64,000 bases of DNA from assembly GCF_965221685.1 (NCBI RefSeq), contig NZ_OZ244907.1. The stretch is one strand, 5' to 3'. Numbering within the stretch: position 1 is the first letter of the stretch; each line of letters begins with the position of its first letter. Below, piece by piece: positions 55,977 through 64,000 of the stretch. A model generated the notes under the pieces. The model made no database searches. It had not been told where the DNA came from and was given only the letters and a program-made list of their open reading frames with translations. The position numbers and the translations under genes are program-made. Source of the stretch: Palauibacter sp022826685. GTDB lineage: Bacteria > Gemmatimonadota > Gemmatimonadetes > Palauibacterales > Palauibacteraceae.

Positions 55977-58900
55977 TCAGCGACGCAAAGGCGTCATCTC
56001 GAACGCCGACTGCCCGGGAGCGTCACCGGGCAGATCTGCCCCAGGCGAGGCGGAACCGTCCGCGGCCGGAATGTCGACGACGTAGATCTGGAAGGAGTCG
56101 TCGTCGTCGCGAAGAGACGAGAAAGCGATCTTTGCACCGTCCGGGGACCAGTTACCGTGTCGGTCGCTACCGTCGCCCGTCAGCCACGTCTCCGCGCTCC
56201 CGTCCGCGTTCATCACATAGATCCCGGAGTAGGCCACGCCGAAGCGAACAGGTGGCCGCTCAGACGCAAAAGCGATCCTGGCGCCGTCTGGGGACCATTG
56301 GGCATTAACATCCACGTTGGAGGGGTCCGTCAGCCGAGTCAGCCGGCTCCCGTTCGCGTTCATCACAAAGACGCTGCGGCGGCCGCCGAGGCTGGATATG
56401 AAGGCAATCTTGGCGCCGTCCGGGGACCATTGGGGATTATCGGCGCCGGCGCCGCGGCTCGTCAGCTGCGTCACCCCACTACCGTCCGCGTTCATCACGT
56501 GGATCTCGTTGGCGCCGGAGCGCCCGGATCGGAAAGCGATCTTCGCGCCGTCCGGGGACCATGCGGGCTGAAAGTCGGAGGATGTGGTCGTCAGGCGCGT
56601 CTCCCCGCTCCCGTCCGCGTTCATCACATAGATGTTTGAGTGGCCGTCCCGATCGGATGTGAACATGATCTTGGCACCGTCCGGGGACCATTGGGGAACA
56701 ACGCCGTGGTCCGTCAGCCGCGCCTCGCCGCTCCCGTCCGCGTTCATCACATAGATGCCCGCGTCGGAAGTGAAAGCGATCCTGGCGCCGTCCGGGGACC
56801 ATGCGGGACCACCGCCGCGGTTCGTCAGCCGCGTCAACCCGCTGCCGTCCGCGTTCATCACGTGGATTTCCGATCTTTCCGGCTCGGACGCGTCGAAGCT
56901 CCAGAAAGCGATCTTGGCGCCGTCCGGGGACCACCGGGGACCAACAGCTTCCCTGCTGGCGAGGTTCGTCAGTCTCGCCGCCCCGTCGGTTACGGTCACG
57001 GCCATATCCTGAGCCGCCGATAGACCGCTCGGGTCGGTCGCCGTCACCGTCACGGTCGTAGAGCCAAGTCCCACCCCGCTAACCGTCAGACGGCCGCCCG
57101 ACATGGTTGCACGGGCCACGAACGCAGGGGAGATCGAACCGACGCTGTACGTGAGCGCATCTCCGTCCGGATCGCGGAAGTACGAGGCCACGTCGACCGT
57201 TCGATTCTGACCCAGGCGCAGGCTTTGCTCCGGGATCGAGCCGACGGCCTCCGGCGCGCGGTTGCCGGTCTGCACGGTCACGGCGATAGGCTGATCCACC
57301 GAAAGACCGCTCGGGTCGCTCGCCGTCACGGTCACCGTCGCCGTCCCCGGAACTCCTGCGTTGAGAACCAGAAGGCGATTATCGTTCACCCACATGCTGG
57401 CCGCGACCACGGCGTTGTCGGAACTGCTCGCGGTGTAGGTGAGGGCATCGCCGTCCGGATCGCGAAAGTACGACGACACGTCCAGCGACGTTTCACCATC
57501 GGGCTCCAGCGTCTGCGGTGGAATCGTCCCGACGGCCTCCGGCGGGCGGTTTTCCGCCTCAATTACCGTGACCTCCACGTCCATGGTCGCCGCCAGACCG
57601 GCCGGATCCGACGCGGTGACGGCCACGACGCCCTCCCCCGGCCCCACACCTGTGACGGTCAGGACGCTCTCCGATATGCTCGCAGCAATGACCGCCGGGT
57701 CTCTCGATACCGCCGTGAAGGTGAGTGCATCGCCATCCGGATCATTGAAGTGCGGTGCCATGTCGTGCACGGACCCGTGGCCGACGGACAGGTTTTCGAT
57801 GCGCAAGGAAAACACCACTTCCGGCGGGCGGTTATCGCTGCAGAACGGTCCGTGTTGGTGACGTCCGATCTCCGCCAGCCACGCTCGGAACGCCGACGTG
57901 CCGGGAGCGCACAGGCCGGCGTTCCCTGCCCAAAAGAACTCTGCGAGATCGAGATTCAGGAAACTATCGGGAAGCCGGCCGCTCAGCTGATTGTAAGACA
58001 GCCCGAGCGATTCGAGGTTCGAGAGGTTCCCGAGTTGGGGCGGGACCTCGCCGGTCAGTTCATTACTACCGACTGTGAGCAGCTCGAGGTTGGCAAGGGT
58101 GCCGAGTTCAGGCGGGATCTCGCCTGTCAGATGGTTATCATAGACATTGAGCGTTTCGAGGTTGGAGAGGTTCGCGAGTTCGGGCGGAATCTCGCCCGTC
58201 AGTTCATTTATGTAGAGAGAAAGAACTTCGAGACGGGCGAGGCCGCCGAGTTCGGTTGGAACGGAACCCGAGAGGTCGTTCACATGTAGGTACAGCCTCT
58301 GCAAGTTGGCGAGGTTGCCGAGTTCAGGCGGAATCTCGCCGCTCAACCCATGTCGTATCCAATCTTGCCGGTCGCCATCATACCGGCCGCCAAGCCCAAG
58401 CTCCACGACCCGGCCGGAGGCGTCGGTGCTCACGCCGTACCACTCTCGCAGCGGGGCGTCGGTCAGCCAGTTGGTATTGTCCGTCCAGTTCGGGCCGTCG
58501 GTCGCGTTGTAGAACGCCTCCAGTGCCTCACGGTCGGTATCGCCGGTCTGCACGGTTACGGCGATGGTCTGCGTCGCCGAAAGACCGCTCGGGTCGCTCG
58601 CCGTCACCGTTACCGTCGCCGAGCCGACCGCCACCCCCGTAACCGTCACGCGGCTTCTCGACATGGTCGGGGTGGCTACGGACGGGTTGCTCGATGAGGT
58701 CACGTACGTCAGCGCGTCTCCGTCCGGATCGCGGAAGTACCCGGATACATCAATCGTCCGGGACTGTCCCGGGTTCAGGCTCTGGGCCGGAATCGAGCCG
58801 ACCGCCTCCGGAGCCCGGTTGGACGTCGCCTCGCCGGTCGCGACGACGTCGTCGACATGGATGGTCGCGTTGACGGGGCCCTGGTTGACGAGCCAGAGGC

Positions 58901-60509
58901 CGTTCATCTGACCCAGAATGTCGCCCAGTCGAACGTTATCCAGCGTAGCGTTCAGGCTGACCCGGAAGAGCGTCTCACCGTCGTCGGTCTCGCTCCGCTT
59001 CGCGTGCGCGACGAAGTCCCCGTTGTCGAGCCCCAGTTCGATGTCCGTGAACGCGTTCGGCCGCTCGTCGACGGCATCGGAGCGGCCGGACAGATTCGTG
59101 ATCTGAAGCCAGCCCCGCTCGGCATCGAAGACGGCCAGCTCGTAGTTCGTTCCCGTCCCGCCGGACGCCGATACCGCCCCGGCCACGTCCGCCGTAACCC
59201 CGCCCGGATCGGTCACCACCATCGTCCCGGCCACATCCGCGGAGCGGTCGCCGTCACCTCCGTTGTCGAGCGTCCTCAACACAAGACGGGCGGCGCTGAA
59301 CCGCTTGTGGCCGGTGAGCGAGGCCACGCCAGGGCTTGCCTGGCGCGTGGCCCGGCCTACCCTCGCGCTCACGGACCACTGGTTCAGCATGGGCGGAGAG
59401 GCACGTTCCGCCACCCCCAGCGAACCCGACATGCGGTTGGTCAGGTGCAATACGCCGTTTACGACCGCGGCGTCCGCGTTTTGGATCTCCCAGTCGGCAA
59501 GGCTCGCGGGGTCGTCGAACCCATCCCCGAAACCACCGCCCGTGCGGCCGCGCACCGTGACCCCGACGTTCTGCGTCGCCGTGAGGCCGGCCGGGTCGGC
59601 CGCTGTCACCTGCACGCTGGCGCTACCCGGCCTGATGCCGACGACCGTCAAGCGACTGCCGGATATCGATGGGGACACCACGCCCGCGTTCGACGTCGCC
59701 GCCGTGTACGTCAGCGCGTCTCCGTCCGGATCCCGGAAGTACCCGGACACGTCCAGAGTCACCCGCCCGCCCGCGTCGAGGCTCTGGGAACGAATCGAGC
59801 CCACCGCCTCCGGCGCACGGTTGGATTGCTGCACGGTCACGGCCGCGCTCTGCACCGCGGTGAGCCCGCCGGGGTCGGCGGCCGTCACCGTCACCGTCGC
59901 CCGGCCCTCCGCCACGCCGACGACCGTCAGACTGCTGCCCGATATCGAGACCGACACCACGCCCGCGGCCGACGTCGCCGCCGTGTACGTCAGCGCGTCT
60001 CCGTCCGGATCCCGGAAGTACCCGGACACCTCCAGCGTCACCGTCTCCCCCGCGTCCAGGCTCTGGGCCGGTATCGAACCGACCGCTTCGGGTGCGCGGT
60101 TGGGCGTCGATACCGTCACGGCCACGTTCTGCGCCGCCGACAGGCCGCCCGGGTCGGTCGCCGTCACCGTCACCGTCGCCGTCCCCTCCGCCACCCCGAC
60201 CATGGTGAGCACGCTCCCGAGCTGCGACACGGACACCACTCCGGGGGCCAACGATGCGGCCGCGTACGTCAGCGCCCCTCCGTCCGGATCGCGGAAGTAC
60301 GAAGTCACGTCGAGCCGCACCGTCTCGCCCACGTTGAGCGTCTGGGCCGGAATCGAGCCGACCGGCACGGGAGCAATCGGGGGTGGCGGGGGTGGCGGCG
60401 GAGGTGGTTCCGGAGGCGTCGACCCTCCTCCGCAGGAGAGTCCGAAGGACAGAACGCCGGCCAAAGCCGCGATCAAAAAACCGTTGGACCTGTTCGCCGT
60501 CAGAATCAA
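55977..60509 (-). CDS. Giant mosaic lipoprotein: cadherin-like repeats, LamG-like, LRR and TolB propeller
   Basis: This encodes 1510 residues. The start is TTG; a signal with a lipobox-like LSFGLSC precedes GGG and a ten-proline run. Approximate order: three cadherin-like repeats (45-315; each with YFRDPDGxALTY), a LamG/concanavalin-like domain (320-555), a fourth repeat, plant-type leucine-rich repeats (655-890; xLTGEIPPELxxLxNL), three more cadherin-like repeats (900-1170), and a seven-blade TolB-like propeller (1170-1475; WSPDGAKIAF in each blade). All these modules mediate protein or sugar binding. The DPDG motifs suggest calcium. It is probably surface-exposed and similar to the eukaryotic-like proteins reported in sponge symbionts; no enzymatic domain is seen. 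Confidence 0.85.
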   Translation of the reverse strand: MILTANRSNGFLIAALAGVLSFGLSCGGGSTPPEPPPPPPPPPPIAPVPVGSIPAQTLNVGETVRLDVTSYFRDPDGGALTYAAASLAPGVVSVSQLGSVLTMVGVAEGTATVTVTATDPGGLSAAQNVAVTVSTPNRAPEAVGSIPAQSLDAGETVTLEVSGYFRDPDGDALTYTAATSAAGVVSVSISGSSLTVVGVAEGRATVTVTAADPGGLTAVQSAAVTVQQSNRAPEAVGSIRSQSLDAGGRVTLDVSGYFRDPDGDALTYTAATSNAGVVSPSISGSRLTVVGIRPGSASVQVTAADPAGLTATQNVGVTVRGRTGGGFGDGFDDPASLADWEIQNADAAVVNGVLHLTNRMSGSLGVAERASPPMLNQWSVSARVGRATRQASPGVASLTGHKRFSAARLVLRTLDNGGDGDRSADVAGTMVVTDPGGVTADVAGAVSASGGTGTNYELAVFDAERGWLQITNLSGRSDAVDERPNAFTDIELGLDNGDFVAHAKRSETDDGETLFRVSLNATLDNVRLGDILGQMNGLWLVNQGPVNATIHVDDVVATGEATSNRAPEAVGSIPAQSLNPGQSRTIDVSGYFRDPDGDALTYVTSSSNPSVATPTMSRSRVTVTGVAVGSATVTVTASDPSGLSATQTIAVTVQTGDTDREALEAFYNATDGPNWTDNTNWLTDAPLREWYGVSTDASGRVVELGLGGRYDGDRQDWIRHGLSGEIPPELGNLANLQRLYLHVNDLSGSVPTELGGLARLEVLSLYINELTGEIPPELANLSNLETLNVYDNHLTGEIPPELGTLANLELLTVGSNELTGEVPPQLGNLSNLESLGLSYNQLSGRLPDSFLNLDLAEFFWAGNAGLCAPGTSAFRAWLAEIGRHQHGPFCSDNRPPEVVFSLRIENLSVGHGSVHDMAPHFNDPDGDALTFTAVSRDPAVIAASISESVLTVTGVGPGEGVVAVTASDPAGLAATMDVEVTVIEAENRPPEAVGTIPPQTLEPDGETSLDVSSYFRDPDGDALTYTASSSDNAVVAASMWVNDNRLLVLNAGVPGTATVTVTASDPSGLSVDQPIAVTVQTGNRAPEAVGSIPEQSLRLGQNRTVDVASYFRDPDGDALTYSVGSISPAFVARATMSGGRLTVSGVGLGSTTVTVTATDPSGLSAAQDMAVTVTDGAARLTNLASREAVGPRWSPDGAKIAFWSFDASEPERSEIHVMNADGSGLTRLTNRGGGPAWSPDGARIAFTSDAGIYVMNADGSGEARLTDHGVVPQWSPDGAKIMFTSDRDGHSNIYVMNADGSGETRLTTTSSDFQPAWSPDGAKIAFRSGRSGANEIHVMNADGSGVTQLTSRGAGADNPQWSPDGAKIAFISSLGGRRSVFVMNANGSRLTRLTDPSNVDVNAQWSPDGARIAFASERPPVRFGVAYSGIYVMNADGSAETWLTGDGSDRHGNWSPDGAKIAFSSLRDDDDSFQIYVVDIPAADGSASPGADLPGDAPGQSAFEMTPLRR
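56090..56960 (-). repeat. Seven tandem DNA repeats coding for propeller blades
   Basis: The + strand shows near-identical segments GCGCCGTCCGGGGACCAT (with small changes) roughly every 120-140 bases at about 56135, 56282, 56415, 56545, 56680, 56788 and 56920. Each encodes WSPDGAK(I/R). A second set, TCCGGATC(G/C)C(A/G)AAGTAC, marks the cadherin-like repeats at 57165-60300. The strong DNA identity suggests recent duplication or gene conversion. Confidence 0.75.
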
Positions 60510-60587
60510 AGGCCGGCCGGCGTCAGAGGGTCAATGGGCCGTCGAGAAACTCAGCGTTGACATGAGCCGCAGCTGATACTGTACCAC

Positions 60588-60602
60588 GTCAGACACTCTG
60601 AC
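60588..60602. promoter_or_regulatory. Dyad upstream of the mosaic lipoprotein gene
   Basis: GTCAGA-CAC-TCTGAC, a perfect 6-base inverted repeat with 3-base spacer, 79 bases upstream of the TTG start. A weak promoter (TTGTCA, 15-17 bases, TACAGT/CAGTAT) overlaps it on the minus strand. The symmetry suggests an operator; no regulator can be named. Confidence 0.35.
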
Positions 60603-60676
60603 AAGGCCGTATGCGACGTTAGCGCAATAGACAGCCATTCCGTAGCGATAATGTGGTGATATTAGGGATGTCAGTT

Positions 60677-60693
60677 AGAGAGAGAGAGAGAGA
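60677..60693. repeat. Dinucleotide (AG)8 tract
   Basis: An AG microsatellite of eight units lies about 170 bases upstream of the mosaic lipoprotein gene and 37 bases past the stop of the phosphatase gene. The 220-base gap (60510-60729) is otherwise without genes and is less GC-rich than its surroundings. Such tracts can slip during replication. Confidence 0.8.
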
Positions 60694-60729
60694 CCAGACG
60701 AGATGTGCGCGCGGGAACCTGAATTGCCG

Positions 60730-62040
60730 TCAGGGCGCGGGGCGGAGGGGTCTGGTGCTCCCGTCGACGGGTAACGCGAACCGATCCCACCCACCTTCGG
60801 GCCGGCGGGCAAGGAGGAGCATCTCAAGGGCCGGATCCAGAAGATCAGCAGCGATGAGCCTTCCCCCGTAGCTCTCCCGGATCGTGCGCACGGGCGTGTG
60901 TCCGACGATGTGAGTCCGGGCGCCGAAGCGCTCCAGGACGGCGTCGAGGTGGCCCCCGAGCGTGTCGGAGAGCACGAGGTCCCGATACCAGAGCACGCTT
61001 TCCGATCCGAAGAAGAAGTCGTACCGGCGGTAGATCTGGGCGCTGTCGAGCCGGGTTTCGCGCGCGAACTCGAGGAGGAACGCTTCGTCCCGCCATCGCG
61101 TGAACAGCGGTTCGGCGATGAAGGTCGCCAGGGTGTCCTGGTACTCCTGGAGCGAATAATCGACGAACGCCGGACTCACGCCCCCGTGCGCGAGGAGAAG
61201 ATCGTCCAGCCGGACCAGCCCCGGCTTGGCCGCGATCCAGCGTCCGAGCACGGACCGCTCCGGATCGAACATCCCGTCGTAGGACATGCCATGCCGGTCG
61301 GCGATCATCTCTTCCTTCGGAGCGAGGTAGCGCAGGTCGCCGGTCAGGACCATCGCCTCATGGTTGCCGAGGAGCGTGATGACGCGGCCGCCGGCCGCCC
61401 GGGCCTCACGTTCCAGACCGTAGACGAACCAGAGGAGTCGGGTGACGTCTTTCCCCCGGTCGAAGAGGTCTCCGAGAAAGGCGACTGCGGCGGCGCCGCC
61501 CGTCCAGTGCAGGTCCACGTCGATCAGGTCGGCCAGGCGGAGCAGCCAGAGGACGCGGTCGAACTCGCCGTGCACATCTCCGAACACGAACACCGAGTCG
61601 TGGCCCGTGAGCTCGACTTCCGCGGGCGGGGGCTCCATCCAGATCCGGGTCCGGTGAAGCGCGGCGGCCCCGCCGGCTCCGTCCGGTGTCGCCGCACCGT
61701 ATTCGAGCGTGATTTCCGGCGCTCGTACCCGCAGGCGAGCCGCGTGCTCGGTTCCCGGCTCCGTCTTCTCCTCGGCGACCACTCGCCCATCCACGAGCGC
61801 CCGAACCAGGCCGGGCCGTTCTTCGTCCGTCAGCCAGCGCACTTCGAGGCCGGGGTCGGTGAAGGCGACGTAGAGTCCGTATTCCCCCTCGACGTGCCAA
61901 CCCTCCTGCCCCGCCGGCGGAGGAGACCCGGCCGGGGGCCTCACGTCGCCGGAATCGGGCGCGGAGGCGCCGGTCCACGCCACCGCCGCCGCGACGAAGG
62001 CACAGCCCGGGACACCGGACCTCCGGCGCCGGATCCTCAG
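60730..62040 (-). CDS. Exported Shewanella-like metallophosphatase, probable CTG start
   Basis: A calcineurin-type phosphoesterase of the Shewanella-like (SLP) type. From a CTG at 62040 the protein has 436 residues and starts with a textbook signal peptide: RIRRRRSG, then CAFVAAAVAWTGASA with cleavage after Ala27. The first canonical codon, GTG at 61983, lies inside the hydrophobic core, and no ATG, GTG or TTG exists upstream in frame. Metal motifs are complete: GDVHGEFD (about 154), GDLFDRGKD (about 190), GNHE (about 225), AHGG and GHTPV. SLPs are Ser/Thr or Tyr phosphatases (family knowledge). It shares CTGA with the kinase-like gene, so both are made together and exported. Confidence 0.88.
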   Translation of the reverse strand: MRIRRRRSGVPGCAFVAAAVAWTGASAPDSGDVRPPAGSPPPAGQEGWHVEGEYGLYVAFTDPGLEVRWLTDEERPGLVRALVDGRVVAEEKTEPGTEHAARLRVRAPEITLEYGAATPDGAGGAAALHRTRIWMEPPPAEVELTGHDSVFVFGDVHGEFDRVLWLLRLADLIDVDLHWTGGAAAVAFLGDLFDRGKDVTRLLWFVYGLEREARAAGGRVITLLGNHEAMVLTGDLRYLAPKEEMIADRHGMSYDGMFDPERSVLGRWIAAKPGLVRLDDLLLAHGGVSPAFVDYSLQEYQDTLATFIAEPLFTRWRDEAFLLEFARETRLDSAQIYRRYDFFFGSESVLWYRDLVLSDTLGGHLDAVLERFGARTHIVGHTPVRTIRESYGGRLIAADLLDPALEMLLLARRPEGGWDRFALPVDGSTRPLRPAP

Positions 62041-63056
62041 GGGATCAACTCGTAGCGGCCTTCGTCCACCCGCTCGATGAGGCGGACGATGCGGCGGTGC
62101 ATGGCCCGGATCTCACTCTCCGTGAGGCCGAGCTGGATCCGCTCCGCATCGCGGCGCACCCCGCGGCCGGGGTCGAGATTCTCCGTCGGCTCCACCTCCA
62201 CGAAGTTCCCGTCGCGTATCTCGAACTGGACGAGGACCCCGAATTGCGCCTGCAGCCCCTCGAGCGAGACGCCGCGCAGCCGGTCGATCGCGGAGGCGGG
62301 GTAGCGGTCGAGTTGCAGGTCGCGCCACTCCGTGCCTCGGTTGCTCTCCTCGCTCGCGAACGACACGCCATTGTCGACGCTGAACACGCGGGGCCACGCA
62401 GGGTCCATCGACTGCATGAAGTTCCCCCGGTTCGAGTCGCTGTGTCCGATGATGTAGGTGAGGAGGTTGAAGTTCCCGAGAAGACGTTCGTAGACCTCGT
62501 CCTCCTCGATCCGATCGTCGTCGGGCAGCTCCTCGGGAACGTCCACGTTGAACATCCAGTACTGGAGCGCAACGAGAGTCATCGGCCACTCGTCGAACGT
62601 CGGCTCCGGAGGCATGGCGGCGCCGGCGTCTCCCGCCTGGGCAACGGTGGCGCGGACGACATCGAGGGGAAACGCCCGGATCGCGGTCGGAGGGACGACC
62701 ATCTCCCGCTCGTCGAGGAAGAGGGCTTGCGTGTCGTAGGCCGCCAGCTCGTAGCGGGGCCGGTTGTTGAACTCGTCTGCGCCCTCGCCGGCCGGGGCGT
62801 ACTTGACCCCGAGCACGTGGTCGCCGGATTGCAGCGTCACGCGATACGTGCGCTCGCCGGGAAGACCGCGGGACGGCTGTACGGCGAGGACCTGGATTTC
62901 CCCTTCGCGGAGGACGCTCTCGATCTCGGCGATGGGGAGCAGGAAGTTCGCATCCTGGGCCGTCGCCGGGGCCGGCGCCGCAACGGCGGCCGCGACCGCG
63001 GCGATGACCAGGACACGAAACAGCTCCGCGCGTCGCATCATGGCACCTCGCATCAT
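62037..63056 (-). CDS. Exported kinase-like protein (Fam20/HipA-like catalytic signature), undescribed
   Basis: This encodes 339 residues. The start ATG at 63056 has GGAGG seven bases upstream and shares ATGA with the histidine kinase stop; ATGs at 63053, 63041 and 63038 are alternatives. A signal peptide ends near APATAQ (residue 34). The body reads like an atypical kinase: YRVTLQSGDHVLGVKYAP with Lys85, an alpha-C-like YELAAYDTQALFLDE with Glu103, a hinge-like LVALQYWMFNVD, a catalytic-loop-like IIGHSDSNRGNFM (Asp207, Asn212) and VFSVDNGVSF (Asp228) as metal site. The HxDxxxxN plus DNG pattern resembles Fam20/HipA/PI3K-type folds. Enzymatic activity is inference; a pseudokinase is possible. 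Confidence 0.7.
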   Translation of the reverse strand: MMRGAMMRRAELFRVLVIAAVAAAVAAPAPATAQDANFLLPIAEIESVLREGEIQVLAVQPSRGLPGERTYRVTLQSGDHVLGVKYAPAGEGADEFNNRPRYELAAYDTQALFLDEREMVVPPTAIRAFPLDVVRATVAQAGDAGAAMPPEPTFDEWPMTLVALQYWMFNVDVPEELPDDDRIEEDEVYERLLGNFNLLTYIIGHSDSNRGNFMQSMDPAWPRVFSVDNGVSFASEESNRGTEWRDLQLDRYPASAIDRLRGVSLEGLQAQFGVLVQFEIRDGNFVEVEPTENLDPGRGVRRDAERIQLGLTESEIRAMHRRIVRLIERVDEGRYELIP

Positions 63057-63850
63057 TCCGAAGCCTCCTTCCGTGCGGGACCCCTGGGCGGCCGAAGCGG
63101 GAGATCCACGTCGAACGTCGTGCCGCGTCCCGGCTCGCTCTCGACCGAGATTTCCCCTCCGTGCTGGTGTACGATCTGGAGTGTGATCGCGAGACCCAGC
63201 CCCATCCCGATCCGCTCGCCCTTGGTGGTGAACCCGGGCTCGAAGATCTCCTCGATGACGTCGCGCGGGATGCCCCGGCCCGTGTCGGCCACGCGGACGC
63301 GCGCGTGGTCCCCTTCCGCGCGCGTCCGGATCGTGAGTACGCCGCCATCGTGCATGGCCTGGGCCGCGTTGTGCACGAGGTTCATGAACACCTGGTTGAT
63401 CCGGTTCGGATGACACACCACGAGCGGCAGCTCCCCGAAATCCCGGACGACCTCGATCTCCTTCAGCTCGTGCCCCAGGAGGGCCAGCGTGCCCTCGATC
63501 CCTTCGTGAAGGTCCACGGGGCGGGGCTCGGAGGTCGTGGGCCGCCCGAAGTTCCGCAGGTTCCGCACGAGGTTCACCATGCGTTCCACGGCGATCCCGT
63601 TCGTACGCAGCACCGACTCCGTGGCTCGCACGACCCTCCGGACTTCATCGAGTTCGTCCGGCGTGACGACTTCGTCCTCGAGGATCTCTCCCAGCTTGAG
63701 GAGCGCGCGCTCGATGACGTGGTGGTTGCTGTTCAGCGCGCCCAGCGGCGTGTTGAGTTCGTGCGCGATCCCCGCGACCAGCATGCCGAGCGTCGCGAGC
63801 CGGGCCTGCGTGATCTCCCGGGCCGTCGGCCCAAGTCCCCCCTCGTTCAA
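63053..63850 (-). CDS. Cytoplasmic sensor histidine kinase
   Basis: This encodes 265 residues, starting with TTG in a TTGA overlap with the response regulator stop. No membrane segment or sensor domain precedes the dimerisation domain: the H box LVAGIAHELNTPLGALNSN has phospho-accepting His30. The N box QVFMNLVHNAAQAMHDGG, G1 VADTGRGIP, F-type EEIFEPGFTTKGERIG and G2 GMGLGLAI are all present. The type resembles the bare HK domain of NtrB/ZraS-like kinases. Stimulus must come through a partner, perhaps the adjacent response regulator. Longer upstream frames are out of phase with that gene. Confidence 0.9.
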   Translation of the reverse strand: MNEGGLGPTAREITQARLATLGMLVAGIAHELNTPLGALNSNHHVIERALLKLGEILEDEVVTPDELDEVRRVVRATESVLRTNGIAVERMVNLVRNLRNFGRPTTSEPRPVDLHEGIEGTLALLGHELKEIEVVRDFGELPLVVCHPNRINQVFMNLVHNAAQAMHDGGVLTIRTRAEGDHARVRVADTGRGIPRDVIEEIFEPGFTTKGERIGMGLGLAITLQIVHQHGGEISVESEPGRGTTFDVDLPLRPPRGPARKEASE

Positions 63851-64000
63851 AGGAAGGCCTGAATCCAGCGCTGCCGGAGTCCGGCGAGTTCGTCGTTGGC
63901 CGCCTCGAGTTCGGCCATGCGCTCGGTCAGTTCGCGGAAGAGGAGGCTGCGCTCGACGCCGTTGCGGATGGCGAAGGCAAGCACATCGTTGTCCCACGGC
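63847..64000 (-). CDS. Response regulator, C-terminal part (5' end outside window)
   Basis: The frame is open from the window edge to TGA at 63847. It reads PWDNDVLAFAIRNGVERSLL, the end of a receiver domain where the conserved Lys-Pro precedes Trp-Asp, followed by a coiled coil (FRELTERMAELEAANDELAG) and the end RQRWIQAFL. No output domain fits in the remaining length, so the regulator ends with a helical linker. It is cotranslated with the histidine kinase through TTGA. Its N-terminal part, with the phospho-accepting Asp, lies outside the window. Confidence 0.75.
   Translation of the reverse strand, partial: PWDNDVLAFAIRNGVERSLLFRELTERMAELEAANDELAGLRQRWIQAFL

Noticed and set aside
55977..60400. 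Direct repeats resembling a CRISPR or satellite array
   Set aside because: The repeats are coding, in frame, about 100-280 bases apart, and correspond to protein domains; there are no unique spacers of uniform length.
63851..63997. Longer histidine kinase start near 63997
   Set aside because: The extra segment is Arg-rich nonsense, while another frame there encodes the end of a receiver domain.

Overview
The window looks like chromosome from a GC-rich, Gram-negative-type (diderm) bacterium, most likely Gemmatimonadota. That placement is inference. It rests on a lipid A, BamA, Skp and Lol outer-membrane gene set found together with traits usually met in Gram-positives (McsA/McsB/ClpC, coproheme-type HemQ, bacillithiol BshC), plus a DUF5916 barrel protein and many TPR, cadherin-like and LRR proteins. 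The 16S rRNA gene at 43398..44955 would settle the phylum. I see no insertion sequence, phage, integrase or CRISPR array.

Layout. 1-2.1 kb: the end of a + strand DUF5916 outer-membrane protein. From 43.3 kb down to 2.2 kb lies one nearly unbroken minus-strand series of housekeeping and envelope genes, listed here in transcription order: era, trm112-like, rnr, prfB (with its programmed frameshift), lysS, lolC, lolD, mcsA, mcsB, clpC, bamA, skp, lpxD, lpxC, fabZ, lpxA, a Gfo/Idh oxidoreductase, a 44-residue membrane protein, lpxB, a DUF374-LpxK fusion, rlmH, a methyltransferase, bshC, a small coiled-coil membrane protein, murJ, uvrC, a zinc-ribbon miniprotein, gltX, thrC, a TPR protein, a PDZ/radical-SAM/DUF512 protein, der, plsY, gpsA, a MerR regulator, surE, pcm, a DUF368 transporter and a TPR membrane protein. 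Upstream of era sit a lone 16S rRNA gene, with its own promoter, boxA and processing stem but no 23S or 5S, and tRNA-His.

45.5-52.4 kb, + strand: a TM2 protein, hemQ, and a complete histidine-to-glutamate route (hutH, a glutamate formimidoyltransferase, hutU, hutI). 52.4-60.5 kb, minus strand: four exported or membrane proteins, ending with a 1510-residue lipoprotein built from cadherin-like, LamG-like, LRR and TolB-propeller modules. 60.7-64 kb, minus strand: a tightly overlapping response regulator (partial), histidine kinase, exported kinase-like protein and exported Shewanella-like phosphatase. This looks like an undescribed extracytoplasmic phosphorylation module.

Gene junctions are extremely compact. 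Most neighbours share a 4-base NTGA stop/start overlap, and all four NTG codons appear to be used. Five genes (murJ, lpxB, rnr, the formimidoyltransferase and the phosphatase) have no plausible ATG, GTG or TTG start and appear to begin with CTG.
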